NCBI GenBank assembly: GCA_003024175.1
Contig: MDYQ01000079.1
Coordinates: 1 to 64,000 of the forward strand
Reading direction: 5' to 3'
Source: Planoprotostelium fungivorum
Taxonomy: Eukaryota > Evosea > Variosea > Cavosteliida > Cavosteliaceae
DNA: 64,000 nucleotides
The notes beneath the pieces were generated by a model. The model saw nothing but the letters and a program-made list of their open reading frames with translations, did no database searches and was not told the DNA's origin. Within the stretch, counting starts at the first letter, position 1. Every line of letters begins with the position of its first letter. Shown in pieces: positions 10,036 to 21,888 of the stretch. A program made the position numbers and the translations under genes.

Positions 10036-11528
10036 ATGAAGGCCGCAACCGCCTTCCTCATCTTCCTCTTCAGTTCGGTGTTGGCCGCCACAAACTGCCA
10101 CACTGTCAATCCCGACTGTGACGGTTATGGTGTCTGCATGGACACTGGCAAGTGCAGGTGCTACCAAGGGTGAGTGGCGTGGTCAGCTTCGGCGCCGACT
10201 CAAACGGTCGCAGATTCTTTTCGAATAATGCATCGACCCCGTATGACTGTCTGGCACGTAAGTTGATCCACGGTCCATCACCTTTTAACGAGTGCCAACA
10301 GGAGCCATCGACTCTTCTGATGCGAGGGGTCTCTTCGACGCTGTCCTCATCATCGGAACCGTCCTGTACTGCGTCACATTCCCCTTTGTCATTTGGAGGT
10401 TGATCATAGAGTTTCGCACACACAGCTCCAGAGCGGATCGTTCGGTCATTACCAAAGTCACAAAGATCTCTCTCACCAGTCTGTCCATCGTGTCTCTGAG
10501 TGAGACTTTCTCTCACATTACATCATCGTCTGACCCCGCTCAGTGTCCGTTCTTACGTGCTTCGATTTCTTCGGCATGTATTATAGACTTCCCCCCAAAG
10601 TCTTCTTCACTCTCTTCTACGCCAGAGATTGGATTCTCCCAGTCTGTTTCAGTGCCATCTTGTCTCACTGGTTCGTCATCTCACATTACATCTCGAGTTA
10701 ACACGAGACAGGGTCGAACTCTATCAATATAGTCTCAAGAGTCTGAGGCAACAAGAGATGATCCGAAAGATCAATGTCAACTACTCGGGAGCGATATCGA
10801 TGGAGGACATCTTGAAGAGGATCGCCTTTCTACAGCGCTTCCGCATTCCATTCGGCATCGGTTCTCTCATCACCATCGGATTGTGGATTCTATGGGTGAG
10901 CCTTCCACCATCTTCATCTCATCTGACGCATTACAGATCGTCGGCACTTATCACTTCACCAACACGAACTCCATCAAATCACTTCAAATCGCTTATAACG
11001 CCATTCAAGTGGCCATCTGGTGCCTCTTCTTCCTCGGTTTCGTCCTCTGTGGCATACGTTTGTTACGTATCTTACCTCCCACGGTGGCTCCAAAGATCAG
11101 AAAGGTGAGCCGGATCGTCTCACGATCGCATGCATCGCTGACGGTTATCGTAGATGACCTATCAATTGTGTTTCATCGTCAGCATGTGCATGTTAGACAA
11201 AGTCGTCTCCATCTTAAACTTCCAATACATCGCCGGAAGAGATGGATACCTTACGGGATGGAGGCGCATGATCAACGTCTGGATGATCTGGCTCGCCATC
11301 ATCGCCATGTTGGAACTCTACATGCCCATCCGTCAATACAAAAAGTGAGAGAGACACACCGTGAGGAGACTGAACGAATTCAGATGGTTGAGATTGAGTG
11401 CACTGTGGCACAACAGCTCGTCAACGAGCGGAACGGGGTCTGGCGGCACGAAAGCAACGAAATCGGGGACGGCACAGATCAGCATGGAAGTGGTGGAGCA
11501 GCCCAAAGAAGCCAGTGGCGCCGTATAA
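10036..11528 (+). CDS. Secreted-start EGF-like plus seven-TM-type membrane protein
   Basis: A signal peptide (AATAFLIFLFSSVLA) is followed by a short Cys-rich segment, CHTVNPDCDGYGVCMDTGKCRCYQG, that looks like an EGF-like module (its Cys spacing is C-x6-C-x5-C-x5-C-x1-C, with one more Cys after the next intron). Then come about seven hydrophobic segments, including DAVLIIGTVLYCVTFPFVIW, GIGSLITIGLWILWIVGTY, IWCLFFLGFVLCGI and VWMIWLAIIAMLELYM. The C-terminal tail is Ser/Thr/Gly-rich and cytoplasmic by prediction. Nine exons are joined by roughly 40-45-bp introns. The architecture, an extracellular EGF-like module on a polytopic protein, suggests a surface receptor or adhesion protein. I do not see conserved motifs of a named GPCR family. 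Confidence 0.75.
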
Positions 11529-11669
11529 ATAGATGAAGATATTTTGAACACAGACGGCATCCGTCACCTTCATCTCCGTCGTGATTACACACGATCTCCA
11601 TCATGATGACACGCGATCTCCGTCTTCATCATACGAAGCGACAGTCTTGATATGAATAAAATTTATCGT

Positions 11670-14600
11670 CTATTGGAAGATAGCTACTGCCACCCAGGCC
11701 TCCGGGTTCGTCAGGCCAGGCGTTAACGATTCTTCCTTCAAGAACTCGAGGGGGAAGTGACACAAGTGTCCCTTCAAACGGTTCAACTTGTCGATGGATT
11801 GTTTCCTCTTCTGATCGTCCTTTGGAGCTGCACCGAACGAGATACCTTCTAATTCTTCCTTGTCTGCCTTCTGCGTCACCTGCATCGATCAGATGGTGAT
11901 CGTGATGCATCGTCATCACCTCTACGGTATCTCTCGCGTCTTGTTGATCTTCTGCACTGGAACTCTCTCCCACGTCTTCGTTCTGTACTCTGTCACGCCC
12001 ATCTGATGTCACATCTACTGCATCACCTTTCCCCTCCTGAATCGATGTCTCTTCTTCTTCTCCTGCTCTCTCTCTTCCGTCACCTGACTCAACTTGTGGA
12101 TGCTGTTCTTCGGTATTCCGTCAAAGACATCGTCCAATATGTCCGTATTGTGTGTCGCCGTCGCCAGCCAGATTCCGTGGTAGACCTTATCGTCTAAAGG
12201 GTCCCTGATGCTGTTGTCTCCCTCATCTAACCCACAGTGTTCTCTCCACAGTCTCTTCCTCAGCTCATGAGCAAATTTTCTGACCTGATGTGAATCAGTC
12301 TCCACCTCTTCATATCTCATATCAGATATCGTTCAGACCTCGAACGGCTTTCCATCCATAGTGCCCTGCATGACCTCACTGTCCTCGACTACGGCGCAGA
12401 TTTCAGAATCTCTGTCTCCCTTCATGCTTCTGTCGTTGATATTCGCACTGCCCATGACAACCACTGCGGAAACATTCAACCATCGCTGCTCCACGTTCTA
12501 TCTGTATCACCTCGGTCGTCTACAATGAGAAGTTTCGAATGGACGTAAATCTGCTCGGAGACTAAATCTTCTAGTTCGTGCGACACACTTCTGACGCAGT
12601 GAAATGAGATGTAATCGGTGATCTTGGCCCTGGGATGTTTCTTCCTCAACTTCTCCATGATGGACGATCCTTCTGAGGTCACGTGACGTACGTACGTTAC
12701 GCTTCACCTCCTCGGTTGATGGTGTCATACTCCCACTTCATGACGTACTGTACGGCCATCGTGTTCTTCCAGGAACCACCGGTGGGAAATGCAGGCATCA
12801 GAACTACCACCCTGTACTTTTCGTTCCTCTTCATGGCTCTATTGTACGGTGAGGAAGGTTTTAGGGTTTAATTTAAAGATGATGATTCACCGGTGGATTC
12901 GTTTGTAGAGAGCGAGACCGATCTGGTTGTGACCGGTACCGTCTATGGGTGAGATGAAGTATTGATTCTCGATGTAGATGAATTTCTCGGAATTTTCGAT
13001 GAGGGACAAGTACGCCTCGTGGATGGAAGTTTCCGTGAAAAGTGCGCCAGACCAAGGGGACATCGATCGTGTGATCTGAACCTGTTCGCAGCCTCAGCCC
13101 CACACTGGGAAGACATACCATCCGCTATAGATAGAATGGGATCTATTTTTAGAAGATGGATGGAGGTCATCACCTGACACTTTGAAGAGAAGCTGTTGGG
13201 CAATAGAGGTGAATCTGATGCCGCCCATTCGTGCCATCCAACATGGTCTTCACCGTCCATCTCATCGGTGATCTACAATTCGTTTCAGTCACACAGCTTC
13301 CATCGTGATCTAAAAATAGAACTGTGAGGATGAAAACACCTCCGGCCCCCTCGTGAGGCTGTTCGTCCTCGCTCTCTCATCTACAACGATCAGTCCATCA
13401 TGACATCATCCACGTGACATCGTGACAAGGTCGATGCCACTCACCTGCTGATATGGCGGCCTCTTGCTCGTTGTACTTGTTCAAGCCCTGACTGTTCCTG
13501 AGGTCCTGCGGTTGTAGATTGGTCGAGGGCTCCTTTCTGGGATCATCAGGGTGGGGCAGATCCGGCTTGCTGTGAGACATGAGATGGAGCGTTGTAGATG
13601 AGACATGAGATGGAGCGTTGTATATGAGACACGAGATGGAGCGTTGTAGATGAGACTTACCTCCTCGAACGATCGATGCTGTCGTCTGGAGCGTACTGTA
13701 CAGAATGAGAAGACGATAAAATAAAATGAAATCAATCCATTTCATGTGATTTCAATCCTAGAGAGAAGATAGAATAGAAGGAATGGAAACCTGATGAACT
13801 GGATTCTGCACGGTACAGCCGATGAAGTTCAAGAGAGGTTGAATGGGGTTGCTCGACATGATGCCCCTGTCATTGCTCGTATCCTTACTCACCAGAGAAG
13901 AGATCATCTTCTTCAGTAGTGACCTCTTCACTCCACTGTGTATGCCTGCATTCCGTCATTTCCCTTCTATTACCTTCTCTGTTCACCCTTCTCGGTCAAT
14001 CGATGCATCGGGGGTGCTGTCTTTGGGTACAAGTGTGGTGATGATGAATTGAGGACAACGATGTGGTGGTTCCACCTCTGAACAAAGACTCTCGCTACGT
14101 CTCTCGCGGCTTCACCGTCCAGGGCCATCTGGTAGGGTGAGGGGGAGATCTCGTGGAAAACTCACGTGGATGTCGTGCCAAGGTTGACGGGGTTCCTTCG
14201 ATCGGTCCATGATGTCGTCCCCTGGTTTGTCGCAGCCTGCGGCGGCCTTCAAGCTCTCGTTGCTGATGAACGCGTGAGGGAGATTTCAATGAGATTCGAA
14301 GGAAAATCGGAGGAAATCTCACAAGTAATCCTTGCCGGGCCATCTCGTTGTAGACGGATCTTTTTCGGCGCACATGTGAACGGAATCATCGTATCTTCCG
14401 TAACATAGATCTGTTGGGGTGAATATGTCTTTGTGACGGAGGATTTACCTAAACCTCCGACGAAGGAGATGTCTTGATCAATGACGACGATCTTCTGGTG
14501 ATGTGTCCCTATTCGATCATCAGTCATTGCGATCATCGTGATCGTGATCGTCAGTCATTGCGATCATCGTGATCGCGATCGTCAGTCATTGCGATCATCG

Positions 14601-17116
14601 TGATCGTGATCATCAGATCGCGATCGTGAAGTACCACATCATGACAGAAAAGAAACAACTCACAGTAGATAGGAACGGTGTGTGGATGCCTCATGACACG
14701 AATGTTGGGTGACAATGCTTCCAAACAGCTCTTCGTGTATGAACTCTGAAGATCCATGGGAACCGATTCGTTCCATGCGATGACCGAGATGACCACTCCT
14801 GCATGACGTCATCATCGATCTACAACGAGCCATCTCACCTTCGTCTGCTTTTCTCTTGAGGATGTTCTTCAGTTCGTATCGGTCTCCCACGCTCTCTCCT
14901 CTGATCAATTGCAGATGAGGACACACCCACCAACCTACGTTCGAATTAAAATCCATCGAAAATGATTTTATATCTGGTGGTGAAGGTCTCACCTGCAATG
15001 AAAATCTCTTTCTTCGCTCTCTCCATAGCGTAAGCTACGAAAGAAAAGTAATGTGTGGCATCTACAAACCATCTACAAGCAATGTCGTCCTTGGGTGAAG
15101 CGAAAGAGTGGTAGCGGTTGTGTGGTACGTCTGTACACGTCAACATGACATGTGACGGGTGACACTTCACATGGAGAATTGGCAATGATGGCGTACATCC
15201 ATTCCAACCTCTCTCTCTGCTCTGCCGCCAAGAAATATCTCTTGTACCTGTACACATGAGCGTTGTAGACGGTGAAATTTCACTGACTTTCCCTTGGCAG
15301 CGGACAGGTAGAAACACCACGTTCCCGCCAAAAGTCCGGAGCCCTTATCATCAGGTATGCTCAACGTGCCCCTGGCTAATCCTTGTACAAGGGATGATTC
15401 GACGATATTTCCATCGGACATCTCTCTGTGTAGGATGAGAGGAAAGAATAAAATAGAATAAAATACTTTGTGGGATTATCCAAAGCCTCTTTGCTGTCGT
15501 CTTTGATGATGGTGGGCTGGTCGGCTGCGCTTCCTTGGTTTACCTCTGTTTCTGTGAGTTTTCATCGAGTTTTCTCTTCACCTTTTCCCTTGTCGATCAA
15601 CTCTCTCTTCTTGATCTTTCGATGCTCTCCTTCCTGTTCTCTTCAGCACGACATTAAAATAGAATAAATCATGTAGAGTGTCACATCATCGTAGTTTGAT
15701 TCAAACGAATTTCACCTGGAAGAGTGGATTGGCATTCTTCTCCCTCGCTTGATTCTTCTTGGCTCTGTTACTGAATTTGAAGATGTCGTTGTTCTCTTCA
15801 TCTTCAGGATGATCTTCTGCAACATAGACTGTCCTCCATCAGCATATCACCCGTGATATCACGACATATCTCATGATATCATACCGTTTCGTCTGGGGCT
15901 ATTCATGTGATCTTCTACGTCATAATCATACTTCCTGTCTTCTTTCTCTATGTCAGACTGCCCACTATACTTCTTCGCGATGTTGAGATTATCTTTCTTG
16001 GCCTTTCGATTCTTTTTCCTCCTCAATCGATGGGGCCAATGTAGTCTGACCCTTTGCTTCAGCAATTGACATGCATCGAGACGTCACCTTCCGTGTTTGA
16101 ATTCATCTCGAATGTGTACTTTGGAATTGGTGAGAGGAATGGCTCTCGATGGCTGCATGGCCTGCGATGCATTCATTTCACATTCATTTGAATTGATATC
16201 TATCCGTTCATGATGATCTCTATATCGAAAGACGCACCTGTCCCTGAGTGGGTCGCTTCTTGAAGATGAAGAGGAAGCCACTTCTTATGGAGACGAAGAC
16301 TCTGTGGTGACGGCCTCGGAGGTCGCGGCTGTTGAAGAAACCTGGGTTACGCTTGAGGAGGGTGCCCTCCATGATGGGAGGTGTCAGAGTGTCTCTCCTG
16401 ACCTGAAGACACGGGTGAGGTCATGATGGTGATGGTGATCGTCATCAGCGGTGATGGATGATGATGGTGATCGTCATCAGCGATGATAGATGGTGATGCG
16501 TGTGAATGGATGTGACGTCATCAAATCACCTTCTTCTCTAGTGGACCGAAGAAAGAATCACGAAAGTAATCGATGAGACCAACACCGGAGAAGATTGGAT
16601 TTCTTGGAAACATCTTTGATCTCCTCTTGAATGTCTCGTAATCGATCTTATCATGTCCTGACATCCATCAGATCAAATCAAGTTACATCGAATCAAATCG
16701 TATCACATCAAATCAAAGTTACATCAAATCAAAGTTACATCAAATCGAATCGAGGAACATCAAAGTGACATCAGATAGAATCACCTCCAAATGCCTCCGA
16801 TAGCAGGTGACGTAACTTTGTCGTACGTTCCGTACGCAGCTGATTGATCTGTTCCGGGGATAGATCGTCTTCGTCGTCATCGTCCGTCGCATCGAATTGT
16901 ATCGTTTCATCTGAACGCATCAGTCGGCGCCAAATTCAAAATTCAAATACATGGTCGACGGTTCTGTCCCGCCAATTCGTTGATCTGTCTGTCGATGTTC
17001 TTCTCTCCTCCCTTCTCTTCTCAGCCTGTGCGATCTATTTATAGCCTCACCTCCTCTACAACTTGTTCGTCATCACTGCTGGTGGCATCTTCATCTACAT
17101 CGTTCTTCGGTGCCAT
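11670..17116 (-). CDS. PLD1: Phospholipase D (PH + two HKD motifs)
   Basis: The enzyme hydrolyses phosphatidylcholine to phosphatidic acid and choline and would act at the plasma or endomembranes. The N-terminus is acidic (MAPKNDVDEDATSSDDE). A PH-domain-like part follows near 16050-16540 (EGTLLKRNPGFF, HHRVFVSIRSGFLFIFKK). HKD1 is HHQKIVVID at about 14490-14510, followed by FVGGLDLCYGRYDD and RWPGKDY after a short intron. IYIENQYFISP lies at about 12955-12985, HKD2 is VHSKLLIVDD at about 12520-12550, and then MGSANINDRS. The C-terminal region has RKFAHELRKRLWREH and the family-typical GHLCHFPLEFLKEE. No PX domain is visible. There are about 20 exons. Introns hold several tandem repeats (14521-14613, 13570-13660, 16680-16760). 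The start lies only 53 bp after the stop of the upstream EF-hand gene. Confidence 0.93.
13575..13660. repeat. Three ~30-bp tandem repeats in a PLD intron
   Basis: The unit is GAGATGGAGCGTTGTAGATG plus AGACAT or a variant, repeated three times with a few changes. Each copy contains CGTTGTAGA, the arm of the intron element found elsewhere in the window. Confidence 0.75.
14517..14622. repeat. 31-bp tandem repeat (x3) in a PLD intron
   Basis: CAGTCATTGCGATCATCGTG begins copies at 14521, 14552 and 14583, with GATCGTGATCGT-type filling. The units are nearly identical and rich in overlapping GATC palindromes. They lie in the intron preceding the HKD1 exon in transcript order. Confidence 0.8.
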
Positions 17117-17169
17117 GTGAAACGATTCTCGGTTAATGGGATCGTTGGCTCGTTGTAGTGCGGGGGTCT

Positions 17170-18293
17170 TCACCTGCAAGCTTTCCTCAGTTTCTTATGG
17201 TTTCGTTGTGTCTCGTGTGTTTCGTTTCACGAGATCGACGGTGATGGATGTCACATCATCACCTGCTGAAGTGAAAACATGGATGCAGATTGGTCCTGGC
17301 TTAGAACCGTCATCGTCTGGGGCAGTGGTCTCTCCTCTTCCAATCGAAAGGCCTGGAGACGGTTGGCCGATAGAATAAAATGAAATAAAATACCTGACCG
17401 GCCACGATGAAGTCATCTGGCCTGCGAGGACCTAGAGCGGGAACAACTTTGAAACCCGGTTGAGAGATGACTGTAGACGTGCATCAGATGTGGATCCATC
17501 ATGGACACTCACCCTCATCTCCGGGAGCTCTCAACACGTTGTTGTAATTTGCGTAGCTGGTACTCTTCTGGTAGGTACCACGTGAACTTTGTGGTGCGAA
17601 ATCGTCTCTCACGATGCTGGATGGATGAGTCGTGATGGTTGAAGTTGATGTGAGTATCACCGGTCGGTTGCCAATCCTGCCTCTCGTAGAACTTTCGATT
17701 TGATGTCCCATGATATACTGTCGACCAACTTGGAGATCTCGGGATAGCTCAAGTGTCCATCTCGATCGTCCCAATCGTAGAATGCAAAGACGACTGGAGG
17801 GGTTTCAATCACAAATGACGATCCATGGAGATGATATCACGTTGTGTCTGCTCTTCTTCTGTGCCTCTCGTGATGACCCGAAGTAAACTGACAAACTCTA
17901 TGAAATCGATGCCGTTACTGTCGCTGTCGATGACCTTCAAGATAGCCTCCTGCACAGGTGTGAATGACGTCACACCGCACCGTTCTCAATCACCTGCAGG
18001 AATTCATCTCCAATGTCTTTGAAGCGATCCTTGAACATAGACCGAGTGATTCTACCTTCAGTGCCGAATCTCAACAATTCCATTCGATACAGATTCCATA
18101 ACAGTAAGATCTCCTGAGTCGTAAACGACTCGACTATAGTTCTTCAGCCACACTCTTGTGACGGAATCGTCTCACTCTCTTCTTCTTTCTTCTGTCCATG
18201 AGAGAGCGGATTACTTCCTAATACATCCTTGATCTTCCTCAACTGACCCTTCGCAAAAGCTGAAACCTGCCCCTCCGGCACGGTCTGATTCAT
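17170..18293 (-). CDS. EF-hand calcium-binding protein (calcineurin-B-like)
   Basis: Exons join to about 260 residues. The N-terminal helix region (SFTTQEILLLWNLYRMELL) resembles the start of calcineurin B-like proteins. The first canonical EF loop is DSDSNGIDFIEF and the second is DWDDRDGHLSYPEI, linked by EEEQTQLVFAFYDWD, as in calcineurin B. A second half without clear loops (DDFAPQSSRGTYQKSTSYANYNNV) and a short Arg/Lys end follow. The product probably acts as a Ca2+ sensor or regulatory subunit. One intron, 17359-17399, is of the TTTTATT class. The stop TGA is immediately followed by a plausible splice donor, but the frame does not continue into the PLD gene, so I keep the two genes separate. 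The 18294-18629 gap has no supported gene. Confidence 0.82.
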
Positions 18294-18629
18294 CTTCTAT
18301 GTGGTGTGGTGTGCTGCGCAACTGCCTGCACTTATACAAGGCATGGGAAAACTCGTTGAAATTTGTCCGTAGATTTTATTTTGTGAAAACTGAAAGAAAC
18401 AAGTCTGATCTCAAGCTTAGAGAAACACCGTCACGGTGCAGGTATGATGTCTGTGTGTCTATATGTCTAAACGTCCACACCACGAAGATGAAGAGGAACA
18501 GACCGTTATCATTGAACATCACGAGAGGACAACCGTTAAATATGAAGCCGAGTTTATGTATGGAGTCTATTCAGACGTGAACCATTGAGTAATGACCCTG
18601 TTCTTTTGAGTTTTATTCCACTCTACGTC

Positions 18630-21404
18630 CTACCTCGGTATGTAAAAGTTGTTCGTCTGCTCGATTCTGTTCGACCTCTCTAACCACCCCGTACCCTCTT
18701 CCTTCTTTCCAATGCTGATGAGGACTTGACTCAACTCCCTGCAGCACCTGCATCCATCCATCAGCCTCCATCATCATCATGAGAGCGTCACCCGATGAGA
18801 TCGGTCCGAATCTTCTCCGAAGTCTCGACGTGTTCCCGCCTCATTTCTTCCAATTCCGAGACGGTCCTCTTCGAATTGGAATACTACAACGAGTCAATTT
18901 TTTTCCCGCGACGTCTACCTCACCTCGTATCCCTCCCTCTTCATTCGTGATATCTCTGATGATATCATCTCTGCCCACTCTCTGTGGACTTGGATGTGCA
19001 GGGGACTGATAGACATGACCCTGTGGAACAGCTGTATGGCTCTCTCGTTATCTTGCCAATTTCTCCTGCGGCTGGCCGCCCACACCATCAAGTCCGACTC
19101 ACTGACGAAAGTTAAACCCTAAATCCCACCGTACGCACCTGAACTCGACGCCCTGTATCGACTCTTCAAAGTACCGGTGGGACATGGAGAAATTCTCCAT
19201 CTTGGCGTGGAGCGTCGCAAGCCCGTAATACACCGTCTTGTGCTTCGAATTGTTCTGTGCCTTGTTGTAGTGCTCCATCGCCTTCTCGTATTCTCCCAAT
19301 TTCTGATGGACGTCCCCCATTAGAATGTGCACCCTTGTCAGCTGCCTCTTGTGTGATTCCTTCAACGAGCCGTTCGTGTTGACATGGCAGATGACGTGAC
19401 TCGTGATGCACTCCTCTATGAGTCTCAATTCTTCTTCCAATTCTCTCTTTGCTTCCTCGTAATTTCCGAGGACGTAGTGACACTTTGCCACTTCGTAGCA
19501 CAACTTTTTGTTGGGAGCTAATTCCATGGCCTTCTTGAAGGCAGTGAGAGCGTTTGTGAATTCTTCTAATTCGGTGAAGTAGAGGGTACCGAGTAGAATG
19601 TAACCGTTCGAATACTTTGGATATTTCTCGAGTAGCAGCATGAGCTGATGAGAGTGAGTCGCGTGTGATGATGAGGTGAATCGAACCTGACCGATGGATT
19701 CTCTCGCTCGCATGTTGTCTGCCAAGAGGGCGATGTCGTATACGAACGTGTCGGCCATTCCATTCTGTGCTGGAGCGTAATTTGGATCCAACTCTAATGA
19801 CTTTGCAAAGTACTGTCTCGCAGTGTCTTCGTTTCCTGTGGTCATGATGAGACGTCTCATCATCATCATCGTGTTCGTGTCATCATCTCCATGTGGAAAC
19901 GGGAGCTCACCGGCTTCGGCGTGGACCCAACCCAACTTTGTCAGGGCGTGTATGTGTGATGGATTCAATTCGATCGCCATTTCAAAGTGGTATCTCGCCT
20001 TGTTGACGTTCTTGTTACTGTTGTAGAGCCACGCCAGGCCGTAGTGAACGTTCGGCAGGTCGTAATTCTCAGACAGAGCTTTCGAATAGAACTCAAAGGC
20101 TTCGTCGTTCTTGTCTAAGAATTGCAGAGAAGTCGCGATGTGGTTGAAACACCTGATCAGTGATGTTACGAAGTGGAATTTCGCGGAAAATTCACCTGGC
20201 GAGAGATATGGAAGAAGAGAAGAGTGATTTGGGTGTCTTCCTCTCCCTGGAGAATTCATTCAAAAATCGACAAGTTCGAATGTCTATGGCAACCGACTTG
20301 TGGTTGTTGCGGTCTGACCGGCCTGAGTTCATGAGAAGAGGGGACACGATGTCATCATGACGATCACCTTCTACCGATTTAGAGGACGATGCTGATGTCT
20401 TTGGGAGAGAGGAGATGATGGTCTGTAAGAGAGAGAGGACGGGACGGTTGGTGTGGTCGTCTGGAGGCATGACTTGGCTTCTCCTCTGAAAATAGGCGGC
20501 GCTGAATTCTATGGTGGGTGCCATGTTGTTGGACTTGAACGGGAGATGGTACAGCTCTAGGCTGGATGGATGATTTAGACGAGTAAAATGATATCACTTA
20601 CCTCTTTTTGAAGTATTCGAGAGCTGCATTGTCATTGTTCAGGCGATAGTACGTATAAGCCACGTTGTAATAGTACGAAACCTGCTCTCCTTCAATTTCG
20701 ACCGTCTACAACGTTGTAGATGGACTCACCTCGGCCTCGTTTCTCGTGAATTTCTCCAGTGCTGTCTTGAACGCTCGCTTTGCAGATGCGTAATCGCCCC
20801 AGGTCACAGAGAAGTAACCATGGTTCATCCATGCCATGATGTTCTTTGGATTGAGCTCTTCTGCCTTCCGGAGATGTTCTATACACTGTTGGCGAAGCTT
20901 ACTCGTCACCACTTCGTTCGGGTCGTCTGTCGAAAGGGCTGTCGAACGATTAGAGGTCGTTCGGTCACGTCCATCTCCACGGAATGGATGCAGATATGGA
21001 CGATGGGATGAAGGAGATGGACAATCACCGGTGAGTGTGTGCACCCATGGGGAGACTGCATGTTCTTCTTCGATCTGTTCGTTGATCATTCCAAAAAGGA
21101 AACCTTGGAATGTGTGTGATGAGTCGTCGTTATTATCGCACAGGAGTGCGTTCTTATTGTAGTAGACCAATTTCTCTAAGTCTGCCGGTGGCACGATGCC
21201 CAGCGAGGAATGTGTGAACGGAAGGCATTTCCATTTCATCACAGAATCCACGATGGATCTCCAAGCGAAAGACGTGTCTCTACATGCACAGAGATCGAAG
21301 GGGTGGAGATTTTCTAAAATGTGTACAATGAGCTCTACCGATAGAAGATTGAAGCCGTTGTGACTGTTGTGCTGGTTGCCTTGAGATACATCCATACTAT
21401 CCAT
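18630..21404 (-). CDS. F-box and tetratricopeptide-repeat protein
   Basis: The N-terminus carries an F-box-like motif, FNLLSVELIVHILENLHPFD, followed by CACRDTSFAWRSIVDSV, which in this family binds Skp1 in SCF ubiquitin ligases. The rest is a long TPR array: examples are NIMAWMNHGYFSVTWGDYASA, HYGLAWLYNSNKNVNKARYHF and TRVHILMGDVHQKLGEYEKA. At least ten TPR units are seen over about 700 residues. The exon ends fit short introns, two of which carry the TCTACAACG element (18884-18897 and 20705-20720), and two carry TTTCCCGCG- or TTTCGCGGAAA-type sequences. The substrate is unknown. It could instead be a scaffold, with the F-box as a weak call. The stop is at 18630-18632. The upstream gap 21405-21888 contains nothing I can support. 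Confidence 0.8.
20705..20720. repeat. Perfect 16-bp palindrome, short form of the intron element
   Basis: TCTACAACGTTGTAGA is exactly self-complementary and lies just inside an intron of the F-box/TPR gene. A near-identical form is at 5074-5088. It equals the two arms of the 5980-6011 copy joined without the spacer. Confidence 0.75.
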
Positions 21405-21888
21405 TTCTTTCTAAAATATGCATCAGAACCCGAGTGTGATACATAATGTTTCGTCATCAAGATATCACAGAGGACAACTTCAATAAAGAGCAGTATCATA
21501 GCAGATAATTCTCAGCGCCCATCGAAGGCGCTCGAGGCACGCTGACAATCTTGCGGGCCGCACACATCAAACAGAGGGGAATGGAAGAGGCGACTCACCT
21601 CTATATTATCTACAATGAAAGTGGACGACTGAGAGACATGCAGTCTGTCGCATGGAATGTGAGTAACAACTGACCCTGACCATTTCTTTTATCCATTTAC
21701 AACTCTTTTACAAACAGAGAGATGCCTGTGCCTCTGTGCCTCTCACTTGAGGTAGTCTCTGTTTTAGAAGGTCCCGCTGGGTTCTAAGCTATCCTCCGTC
21801 CTTTAGAGGTAACTGTAACGTGTCATTGTGACGTCAAAACCATAGGCCTCAGAAAGTGAATATTGTCATCAGAAACTCCTATTCTTTA

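Noticed and set aside
17100-17180. Fusion of the EF-hand gene to phospholipase D
   Set aside because: A donor overlaps the stop, but no acceptor I tried keeps the PLD frame.
18299-18580. Plus-strand 93-residue frame
   Set aside because: Lies between two minus-strand genes, with no recognised domain or splice support.
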